NCBI GenBank assembly: GCA_905236315.1
Contig: CAJOPO010000233.1
Span: 1 to 11,450 of the forward strand
Length of the DNA: 11,450 nt
DNA from: an uncultured Treponema sp.
Lineage (GTDB): Bacteria; Spirochaetota; Spirochaetia; Treponematales; Treponemataceae
Direction: 5' to 3'
The position numbers were made by a program, and so were the translations under genes. Position 1 is the first letter of the stretch. Each line of letters opens with the position of its first letter. Below the pieces are notes generated by a model. It was not told the DNA's origin, did no database searches, and worked only from the letters and a program-made list of their open reading frames with translations. Shown piece after piece: positions 1 through 5,237 of the stretch.

Positions 1-27
1 GTAAGTCGCGCTATTATAGCGACTTAC
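1..27. repeat. Inverted repeat (hairpin), 9-bp arms
   Basis: GTAAGTCGC (1-9) and GCGACTTAC (19-27) are perfect reverse complements around a 9-nt A/T-rich loop. No T-run follows on either strand, so it is not a standard intrinsic terminator. It sits at the window edge and may belong to the 3' untranslated end of a + strand gene that lies outside the window, because a true terminator follows at 112-142. Confidence 0.7.
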
Positions 28-35
28 AACTCGCA

Positions 36-78
36 GGAACCTCGAAAAACTTTCTGAAAGGGAGTTTTTCGAGGTTCC
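36..78. repeat. Long perfect inverted repeat (hairpin), 16-bp arms
   Basis: GGAACCTCGAAAAACT (36-51) pairs perfectly with AGTTTTTCGAGGTTCC (63-78), leaving an 11-nt centre that can add two G-U pairs. There is no U-tract on either side (CTAAAATAAA follows on +, CTGCGAG on -). It could be an RNA-stabilising 3' hairpin, a protein-binding site or a dispersed intergenic repeat; sequence alone does not decide. Confidence 0.75.
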
Positions 79-111
79 CTAAAATAAATTATAGCTCATT
101 TTCGCTTCCTC

Positions 112-142
112 ACAGCCACTATTAAGTGGCTGTTTTTTGTTT
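112..142 (+). terminator. Intrinsic terminator of an upstream + strand gene
   Basis: ACAGCCACT (112-120) pairs with AGTGGCTGT (125-133) across the tetraloop ATTA, followed by TTTTTT-G-TTT. A GC-containing 9-bp stem with an immediate U-run is a classical rho-independent terminator. The gene it ends must lie before base 1, since nothing between 1 and 111 looks coding. Confidence 0.85.
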
Positions 143-145
143 AAA

Positions 146-255
146 AAGGTACAACCTTTTGAGTGTAAAGGTTATACCTTTTGACTGCGAAGGTTATACC
201 TTTCGAGTGCGAAGACTATACCTTTTAGGTGCAAAGATAGTACCTTTTTTCATTG
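146..255. repeat. Five tandem 22-bp units containing short palindromes
   Basis: Units begin at 146, 168, 190, 212 and 234 with an exact 22-bp period. The best copies (168 and 190) read AAGGTTATACCTTT followed by C or T, G, A, C or G, TGCG. Each good copy contains AAGGT-TAT-ACCTT, a 5-bp inverted repeat. Copies 4 and 5 are degenerate in the left arm (AAGACT, AAGATA) but keep ACCTTT. The period is not a multiple of three and stop codons occur in all frames, so it is not coding. It lies between the terminator and the ilvB promoter region, ending about 95 bp before the ilvB start, so an operator array of about two helical turns per unit and a simple minisatellite are both possible. Confidence 0.85.
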
Positions 256-281
256 CAAATCTACAAAGAATAGTGTAATAT
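253..281 (+). promoter_or_regulatory. Candidate promoter for ilvB
   Basis: TTGCAA (253-258), a 17-nt spacer and TAATAT (276-281) give 4/6 matches in both hexamers, and the -35 overlaps the end of the last 22-bp repeat. An alternative is TTGATT (294-299) with an 18-nt spacer to GATAAA. Both are weak. The rest of 256-350 shows no gene, T-box or riboswitch that I recognise, only an A/T-rich leader ending in the AAGGG ribosome binding site of ilvB. Confidence 0.3.
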
Positions 282-350
282 AGAAGCAAATACTTGATTC
301 AGAAACATTTGAAACAAGATAAAGTTTTACTTTAATTAAGGGAAAAAAAT

Positions 351-2078
351 ATGAAAATAAATGGAGCGCGCGTAGTTATAGAATGTTTGATAGAGCAGGG
401 CGTTGATACTATTTTTGGTTACCCAGGTGGCGCAATATTAAATATATACGATGAATTATACAAGAATTCTGATAGAATAAAGCATATACTTACAGCCCAT
501 GAGCAAGGGGCATCTCATGCAGCAGATGGATACGCTAGAGCGACTGGCAAAGTTGGCGTTGTGTTTGCAACTAGCGGTCCTGGTGCTACAAACCTTGTTA
601 CAGGAATCGCTACCGCCTATATGGATTCTAGCCCCATTGTTGCCATTACTTGTAATGTTCCCACACCACTTTTAGGAAAAGATTCTTTTCAAGAAATAGA
701 TATAACAGGCGTAACAATGCCTATAACTAAGCATAACTTTATAGTACGCAGTGTTGACGAACTTGCTTCTGTTATTAGAGAAGCCTTTGTTATTGCAAAA
801 AGTGGTAGACCAGGTCCTGTCCTTATAGATATTCCAAAAGAAGTGACTGCTGCTGAAGTTGATTTTGAACCTCTTTCATCTCCAGAAGATGCAAAAAAGT
901 TATTGCAAAATGCTAATAACAATCTTTCTCGTTTATTTACAGTTCCTACTCCTAGCGATGAAGAAATACAAGCAGCCGCTCAATTAATAAACTCAGCTGA
1001 ACGCCCTGTAATTTATGCAGGCGGTGGCATAATCATAAGCAATGCAAGTGCTTCTCTACTTAATTTTGCAAAGAAAGCGAATATACCTGTCACAGAAAGT
1101 CTTATGGCTCGTTCTGCTTTCCCTTCCAATGATAGTTTGTGCTTGGGAATGTTGGGCATGCATGGCACAAGGGCTAGTAATATGGCAATTACAGAAAGCG
1201 ATCTTGTGCTTGCCTTAGGAGCGCGCTTTAGTGATAGAGTTATTTCTGATGCTTCTAAATTTGCACAAAATAGCAAGGTATTCCATATAGATATAGACCC
1301 TGCAGAAATTAACAAAAATATTCCAGTGGCAGGAAGTTTAGTGGGTGATGTAAACGATATTTTGCAAAGATTATTGCCTCTTATAAATGAAAAACAGCAT
1401 GTAGAATGGATAGAAAAAATAGAAAAGTGGAAGCAAGAAGTGCCAAAGATGTATTCTGAATCTCGTCCGTCTTGTATTAATCCTAAGTTTATGTGCGAAT
1501 GTATTCATAAAGTTGCTGGTGATGATACTTTTATTACTACAGAAGTTGGTGAACATCAGCTATGGACGGCACAGCACTATCCTTTTAATAAGCCTAGAAC
1601 ATTTATAACTAGTGGTGGGCTTGGAACTATGGGCTTTGGCACAGGGGCAGCTATTGGTATTCAGATGGCATTACCTTCTGCTCGTGTAGTTCATATAGCA
1701 GGAGATGGTTCTTTTAGAATGAACTGTAATGAGCTTGCTACTATAGGGCATTATAATTTGCCGATTGTAATTGTTGTTGTTAATAATGGTACATTAGGAA
1801 ATGTTCGCTTATGGCAAAAACTGTTTTATGGTAAAAGGTATAGTGCTACTACATTGGATTTTGGACCTGATTGGGTAAAACTTGCTGCTGCTTATGGAAT
1901 AGATGGATATAGAGCAGAAAACGAAACCGAGTTTGAAGATGTCTTTAAGAAAGCGTTTGATTCCAAAAAGCCTGCTGTTATTGATGCTAAAATAGATATT
2001 GATGAACTAGTTCTTCCTATGGTGCCAGGTGGGAAACCAATTTATAATCAAATAATAAATTTAAACAACTTTAACTAG
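351..2078 (+). CDS. ilvB: Acetolactate synthase (acetohydroxyacid synthase), large catalytic subunit
   Basis: Catalyses the ThDP-dependent condensation of pyruvate with pyruvate or 2-oxobutyrate, the first common step of valine, leucine and isoleucine synthesis in the cytoplasm. The 575 residues match the usual 560-575. The N-terminal ThDP domain has GYPGGAI (23-29) and the catalytic Glu51 in AHEQGA. The central FAD-type domain has GMLGMHGT (266-273) and LGARFSDRV (289-297). The C-terminal domain has SGGLGTMGFG (421-430) and the ThDP/Mg motif GDGSF...NN (451-479), ending in VLPMVPGGK. AAGGG lies 7-8 nt before the ATG. Oddities compared with typical AHAS: MARSAFP replaces MGLGAFP, GNVRLWQ (483-489) replaces GMVRQWQ, and ISD follows DRV where TG is usual. 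No small regulatory subunit (ilvN/ilvH) follows; the next gene is a metal regulator 75 bp downstream. Another ThDP decarboxylase/synthase activity is possible but less likely. Confidence 0.92.
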   Translation: MKINGARVVIECLIEQGVDTIFGYPGGAILNIYDELYKNSDRIKHILTAHEQGASHAADGYARATGKVGVVFATSGPGATNLVTGIATAYMDSSPIVAITCNVPTPLLGKDSFQEIDITGVTMPITKHNFIVRSVDELASVIREAFVIAKSGRPGPVLIDIPKEVTAAEVDFEPLSSPEDAKKLLQNANNNLSRLFTVPTPSDEEIQAAAQLINSAERPVIYAGGGIIISNASASLLNFAKKANIPVTESLMARSAFPSNDSLCLGMLGMHGTRASNMAITESDLVLALGARFSDRVISDASKFAQNSKVFHIDIDPAEINKNIPVAGSLVGDVNDILQRLLPLINEKQHVEWIEKIEKWKQEVPKMYSESRPSCINPKFMCECIHKVAGDDTFITTEVGEHQLWTAQHYPFNKPRTFITSGGLGTMGFGTGAAIGIQMALPSARVVHIAGDGSFRMNCNELATIGHYNLPIVIVVVNNGTLGNVRLWQKLFYGKRYSATTLDFGPDWVKLAAAYGIDGYRAENETEFEDVFKKAFDSKKPAVIDAKIDIDELVLPMVPGGKPIYNQIINLNNFN

Positions 2079-2104
2079 TTAGATAGAAATTCTATCATAT
2101 CTAA
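2079..2104. promoter_or_regulatory. Nested inverted repeats, candidate operator of the metal regulator
   Basis: GATAGAA-A-TTCTATC (2082-2096) has perfect 7-bp arms around one base, and an outer pair TTAGAT (2079-2084) / ATCTAA (2099-2104) surrounds it. It begins immediately after the ilvB stop and 50-75 bp before the regulator gene, a place typical of an autoregulatory operator. It has no GC-rich stem or U-run, so it is a poor terminator. Binding by the downstream DtxR-family protein is inference. Confidence 0.4.
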
Positions 2105-2153
2105 TAATGGGAAGCCGTGAATAATCTTTATTTTCATTAAGAAGGAGGAAGTT

Positions 2154-2531
2154 ATGGCAGAAATCCATGAGTCAGGCGAAGATTATTTGGAAGCAATTTT
2201 GCGTTTACAGCAAGAAAATGGAATTGCTCGTTCTGTCGATGTTGCAAAAAAATTAAATGTTTCTAAACCTAGTGTAAGCAGGGCAATGAGTATTTTGGAA
2301 GAAAATGGTTATGTTACAGTAGGTAATATAGGTGCCTTGCAACTTACAGAGAAGGGGCGAGCAAAGGCTGAAGAAATTTATGGTAGACACGTCTTGCTTA
2401 CTAAGTTTTTGCAAAAAATAACAGGAGTAAGTGAAGAACAAGCGGAAAAAAATGCTTGTAAGATAGAACATGATATTGATGATGATGTAAAAAACGGAAT
2501 AGAACGTTGGATGGAAGCTAATGGAAACTAA
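2154..2531 (+). CDS. DtxR/MntR-family metal-dependent transcriptional regulator, short form
   Basis: Probably a homodimeric repressor that binds operators when loaded with Fe2+ or Mn2+. The 125 residues hold an N-terminal winged helix-turn-helix (about 8-68, recognition region NVSKPSVSRAMSILEENGYV at 35-54) and a dimerisation/metal domain (about 70-120). The SH3-like third domain of DtxR and IdeR is absent, as in MntR-type proteins. Aligned metal ligands visible are Asp10, Glu13, His79, Cys102, Glu105 and His106. Asp10 is MntR-like (DtxR has Met10), while Cys102 is DtxR-like (MntR has Glu), so metal preference cannot be read directly. A strong AAGGAGG (2142-2148) sits 5 nt before the ATG. Its last 11 nt overlap argH, so the two are co-translated. 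No metal transporter gene lies nearby to indicate its regulon. Confidence 0.88.
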   Translation: MAEIHESGEDYLEAILRLQQENGIARSVDVAKKLNVSKPSVSRAMSILEENGYVTVGNIGALQLTEKGRAKAEEIYGRHVLLTKFLQKITGVSEEQAEKNACKIEHDIDDDVKNGIERWMEANGN

Positions 2532-4005
2532 GCAAACTGTAGAGAAAAAAAAACACGATGCTTTAAGCAACAATACTTTAAAACATGATGCTTTAACAGA
2601 TGATAATCACAAAGCTTTATGGAGTGGAAGATTCAAAGAAGGTCCTGACGCTAATGCTGTGGATTTTGAAACATCTATTTATGTGGATGAGCGCATGGCA
2701 TTAGATGACATAAAGGGGTCGATAGCGCATGCTTCTATGCTTGGTGAGCAAGGAATAATAACGCGAAAAGAATCTGACTCTATAGTAAAAGGTCTTCATA
2801 GTATAGAAAAAGATTTGCTTTCTGGTTCTTTAGCCATTGATTATAGTGCAGAAGATATTCACTCTTTTATAGAAGCGGAATTAACAGATAGAATAGGGGA
2901 AGCGGGCAAAAAACTCCATACAGGTAGAAGTCGCAATGACCAAATCGCTTTAGATGAGCGTCTTTATCTTTTGAGAGTTATTCCTAGTGTCCAAAATGAT
3001 ATACTTACTCTGATTGAAACGCTTTGTTCTATTGCAAGTGAACATCGCTCTTCTTTGCTTACAGGCTATACCCACATGCAGCACGCCCAGCCTGGAACCC
3101 TAGCTCAGCATTTACTTGCTTGGTGTGCTATGCTACGCCGTGATTGGCTTCGTATAGAAGATTCGCTTTCTCGTATAAAAGATTCCCCCTTAGGTTGCGG
3201 GGCATTGCAAACATCCACGCTTCCTTTAAAGAGGGAAACGGTTGCAAAGCAATTAGGATTTACTGGAATAACGGAAAACTCCTTAGATAGTGTTTCGGAT
3301 AGGGATTATTGCATAGAATTTACTTCTGATTTTGCTATTTTGCAATCTCATTTAAGCCGCATGTGTGAAGAAGTGGTGCTTTGGTCTACTACAGAATTTG
3401 GCTTTATTGATTTAAGTGAAAAATGGTCTACAGGTAGTTCTATAATGCCACAAAAAAAGAATCCTGATTTTGCAGAACTTATACGTGGGAGAACTGGTAA
3501 AGTATATGGCGATTTAATTAATTTGCTTACTATGGTAAAGGGGCTACCCCTTGCTTATGACCGAGATTTGCAAGAAGATAAGGCTCCCTTGTTTGAAGCA
3601 CTAGATACTGTTCAGGCAAATCTAAAAGTGTTTGAGTCTATGATAAAGACTGCTCGCTGGAATAAAGAGCGCATGGCATTTAGCTGTGAAGGGGGCTTTG
3701 CAAATGCTACGGATATTGCTGAGTATTTAGTTAGAAAGGGGCTTCCTTTTAGAACAGCACATGGCGTTGCTGCTAAAGCGGTACGTAAGGCACTTGATGC
3801 AGGTCTTACAAAACTTGAAGATTTATGTGTGGAAGAGTTTCAGCAATGTTCTGAACTTATTGATGAAGATATTTATGATTTAATAACGCCTAAGGCTTGT
3901 ATGGAAAATCGTAATATACAAGGTGGTCCTGCGCCTTCTGCTACCTTAGTGCAAATCCGCTTTTTTACAAAGTTTTGCACTAAAAATAAAATAGTAAACG
4001 AGTAA
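2521..4005 (+). CDS. argH: Argininosuccinate lyase
   Basis: Cleaves argininosuccinate to arginine and fumarate, the last step of arginine synthesis; a cytoplasmic homotetramer of the fumarase/aspartase superfamily. Family motifs are ALWSGRF (32-38), TGRSRNDQ (134-141), GYTHMQHAQPG (182-192, with the conserved Thr-His) and the signature GSSIMPQKKNPD (305-316) carrying the catalytic serine loop. The 494 residues exceed the usual ~460 because of a charged N-terminal extension of about 30 residues. No other ATG, GTG or TTG lies in frame before ALWSGRF, so the start at 2521, overlapping the regulator by 11 nt, is the only reasonable one; GGAAG at 2513-2517 is a modest ribosome binding site and translational coupling is likely. 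The extension contains a 10-codon tandem duplication (KHDAL at 11-15 and 21-25). No other arg gene is in the window. Confidence 0.95.
   Translation: METKQTVEKKKHDALSNNTLKHDALTDDNHKALWSGRFKEGPDANAVDFETSIYVDERMALDDIKGSIAHASMLGEQGIITRKESDSIVKGLHSIEKDLLSGSLAIDYSAEDIHSFIEAELTDRIGEAGKKLHTGRSRNDQIALDERLYLLRVIPSVQNDILTLIETLCSIASEHRSSLLTGYTHMQHAQPGTLAQHLLAWCAMLRRDWLRIEDSLSRIKDSPLGCGALQTSTLPLKRETVAKQLGFTGITENSLDSVSDRDYCIEFTSDFAILQSHLSRMCEEVVLWSTTEFGFIDLSEKWSTGSSIMPQKKNPDFAELIRGRTGKVYGDLINLLTMVKGLPLAYDRDLQEDKAPLFEALDTVQANLKVFESMIKTARWNKERMAFSCEGGFANATDIAEYLVRKGLPFRTAHGVAAKAVRKALDAGLTKLEDLCVEEFQQCSELIDEDIYDLITPKACMENRNIQGGPAPSATLVQIRFFTKFCTKNKIVNE
2551..2596 (+). repeat. 30-bp direct repeat within the argH 5' end
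   Basis: AAACACGATGCTTTAA (2551-2566) recurs as AAACATGATGCTTTAA (2581-2596) with one mismatch and an exact 30-bp offset. It encodes KHDAL twice, ten residues apart, in the non-conserved N-terminal extension. It looks like a recent in-frame duplication in a region free of catalytic constraint. Confidence 0.75.
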
Positions 4006-4013
4006 AATAATAT

Positions 4014-4054
4014 AAAACGACAGTTTGAAGTTATACTACAGACTGTCGTTTTTT
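4014..4054. terminator. Bidirectional intrinsic terminator between convergent genes
   Basis: AAAACGACAGT (4014-4024) pairs with ACTGTCGTTTT (4042-4052), followed by further T on + (T-run 4049-4054). The A-run on the left arm gives a U-run for transcripts on the minus strand. It ends argH (stop 4005) from the left and the C_GCAxxG_C_C gene (stop 4069) from the right. Confidence 0.9.
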
Positions 4055-4068
4055 GTACAAAGGGGAGC

Positions 4069-4482
4069 CTAGACACCTGCTTCTTGGAAAACTTCTTCTG
4101 CTGCAAGAACTGCATTTCGTACGCAGTCATTACATTCACATAAAACAATGCCTGTTTTTATCCCCTTTAAGTCACTACATATAGTAGCCCCGCTTTTTTC
4201 TTTAAATTTAGTTAGTATTTGCTTAGTAAGTTTTACAGTTCCTTTTCCTTTTGTGCGCAGTCCTGCTATAATGCTTGCCCCTATTAATGCACCGCAAGTG
4301 GCTTCCATGCAGCCCATTCCTACTGCAAAGCCTGCTGATATTTGTTGCAGTAATTCTTTATCCATATTTGGACTGTTTGTAGCAACAGAGTCTTCAAAGA
4401 CGGTGGTTACTGCTTGGCAGCAATTATATTTACCACTTGCTTTTAATTCTGCAGCTTTTTCTGAACGTTCTTTTGCTGTCAT
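4069..4482 (-). CDS. C_GCAxxG_C_C family putative redox-active protein
   Basis: A 137-residue soluble protein with eight cysteines: Cys21-Cys22 (NCCQAV), Cys58 and Cys63 (GCMEATCGALIGA, the family's central motif), Cys102, and Cys115, Cys117, Cys120 (CECNDC). This order fits the C_GCAxxG_C_C family, small proteins presumed redox-active or metal/cluster-binding and common in anaerobes; no biochemical function is established that I can name. There is no signal peptide or membrane segment, so it is cytoplasmic. AGGAA lies about 8 nt upstream of the ATG, directly after the U-run of the preceding operon's terminator, leaving only about 11 nt of free leader. Its expression must therefore come from a promoter overlapping that terminator or from read-through. 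Role inferred from family only. Confidence 0.85.
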   Translation of the reverse strand: MTAKERSEKAAELKASGKYNCCQAVTTVFEDSVATNSPNMDKELLQQISAGFAVGMGCMEATCGALIGASIIAGLRTKGKGTVKLTKQILTKFKEKSGATICSDLKGIKTGIVLCECNDCVRNAVLAAEEVFQEAGV

Positions 4483-4493
4483 ATTTCATTCCT

Positions 4494-4533
4494 AAAAAAA
4501 AATACCCCTAAAAAATATTTTAGGGGTATTTTT
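4494..4533 (-). terminator. Strong intrinsic terminator of the fusA-ATPase operon
   Basis: A 16-bp perfect stem (4498-4513 with 4518-4533) holds the core ACCCCT/AGGGGT and a 4-nt loop. On the minus strand the stem runs into nine consecutive U (complement of A at 4494-4502). It lies 17 bp beyond the stop of the ATPase gene and ends 11 nt before the start codon of the next minus-strand gene. Confidence 0.9.
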
Positions 4534-4539
4534 ATCATA
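4534..4539 (-). promoter_or_regulatory. Candidate -10 element for the C_GCAxxG_C_C gene
   Basis: On the minus strand TATGAT (5/6 match to TATAAT) immediately precedes the terminator hairpin. Transcripts starting about 7 nt later would begin inside the stem and could not form the complete hairpin, letting the downstream gene escape termination. No good -35 is seen at 17 +/- 2 nt, so this is weak. Confidence 0.3.
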
Positions 4540-4550
4540 AAAGTTGATAC

Positions 4551-5225
4551 TTATTTATTTGTAATAAGTAAAGTTTTAGAATCTAGCTTTAACTTGGTTT
4601 CTACTTCGCCTTTTTTGCCCATTTTTAAAACTTGCAAAGCGGTTGTAGAACCTTTAGAAACTAGGTGTACCACAGCATTAAAATAAGGAAGTATAACTTT
4701 AGGAGCTTGTTCTTCTAGTGTATCACCTTCAGAAACTGCACTCATCCATACCTTTACTTTTGTAGCCTTAGCATAAGATGCAACTGACTGAATGTCTGAT
4801 TCTCTAACTTTAGAAAAATCTACATCATCAATAACAACACCTGCTACTGCTACACCACCAGCTTTTAGAGCATTAAGTGTATTTACAACACGTTCAAGGT
4901 TTACGTTATCTTGATTAAAGTTTAAGATTGTGCGGTTTCTAACAATCTGCTCTTTTGCTTCTTGAGAAATGGCCTTTTTCTTAGAAATCTCATTCAAGAT
5001 CCCATCATACCATGACATTACGTTAGCAGTATGCTGGTCAAAAGAAACGTGTACTAACTGTTTGCCGTTTAATAAAGTATCCATACCAAATTGAACTAGT
5101 ACAGATGTTTTTCCTAAACCTTTTTGAGAAGTTACCAAGCCCATTTCGCCACCTTTTAAGCCACCGCTTGTTGCTTCATCAAAGGCACGGATAGGACTGC
5201 GTTCATAAAGTTCTTGTTTTGGCAT
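4551..5225 (-). CDS. P-loop ATPase of RecA/KaiC/DnaB-like fold, function unknown
   Basis: A 224-residue cytoplasmic protein; I do not recognise a named family member. It starts with a RecA/DnaB-like entry (SPIRAFDEATSGGLKGGEMGLVTS), has a Walker A at 33-41 (SQKGLGKTS, with Ser in place of the first Gly of GxxxxGKT) and a Walker B at 130-134 (hydrophobic run then IDD). The order P-loop, VHVSFDQHT, then Walker B and a C-terminal beta-rich part resembles KaiC or DnaB C-terminal ATPase cores, but there is only one such domain, it is short, and no zinc finger or DNA-binding domain is attached. It lies 10 bp after fusA, with its AAGGAGG overlapping the fusA stop codon, so it is translated from the fusA message. 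The context suggests a link to translation, ribosome function or growth; this is inference only. Confidence 0.7.
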   Translation of the reverse strand: MPKQELYERSPIRAFDEATSGGLKGGEMGLVTSQKGLGKTSVLVQFGMDTLLNGKQLVHVSFDQHTANVMSWYDGILNEISKKKAISQEAKEQIVRNRTILNFNQDNVNLERVVNTLNALKAGGVAVAGVVIDDVDFSKVRESDIQSVASYAKATKVKVWMSAVSEGDTLEEQAPKVILPYFNAVVHLVSKGSTTALQVLKMGKKGEVETKLKLDSKTLLITNK

Positions 5226-5230
5226 ACTAT

Positions 5231-5237
5231 CCTCCTT
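5231..5237 (-). promoter_or_regulatory. Ribosome binding site of the ATPase gene overlapping the fusA stop
   Basis: On the minus strand AAGGAGG occupies 5237-5231 and shares two bases with the fusA TAA (5238-5236). It is a consensus Shine-Dalgarno about 5 nt before the ATG at 5225. The overlap makes terminating ribosomes available for re-initiation and fixes the ATPase start. Confidence 0.85.

Noticed and set aside
190..253. Small minus-strand ORF starting at 253 (ATG, 19 codons) through the repeat array
   Set aside because: It only reads through the 22-bp repeats, lacks a convincing ribosome binding site and ends at a stop inside the repeats; most likely chance.
146..255. CRISPR array
   Set aside because: The period is only 22 bp with no unique spacers of 25-40 bp, and no cas gene is present.
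256..350. T-box or leader-peptide attenuator for ilvB
   Set aside because: The leader is short, has no T-box consensus, no Ile/Val/Leu-rich short ORF and no terminator stem before the start codon.
4148..4495. Long + strand reading frame opposite the C_GCAxxG_C_C gene
   Set aside because: The minus-strand frame has the full family motif set and a ribosome binding site; the + frame is its antisense shadow.
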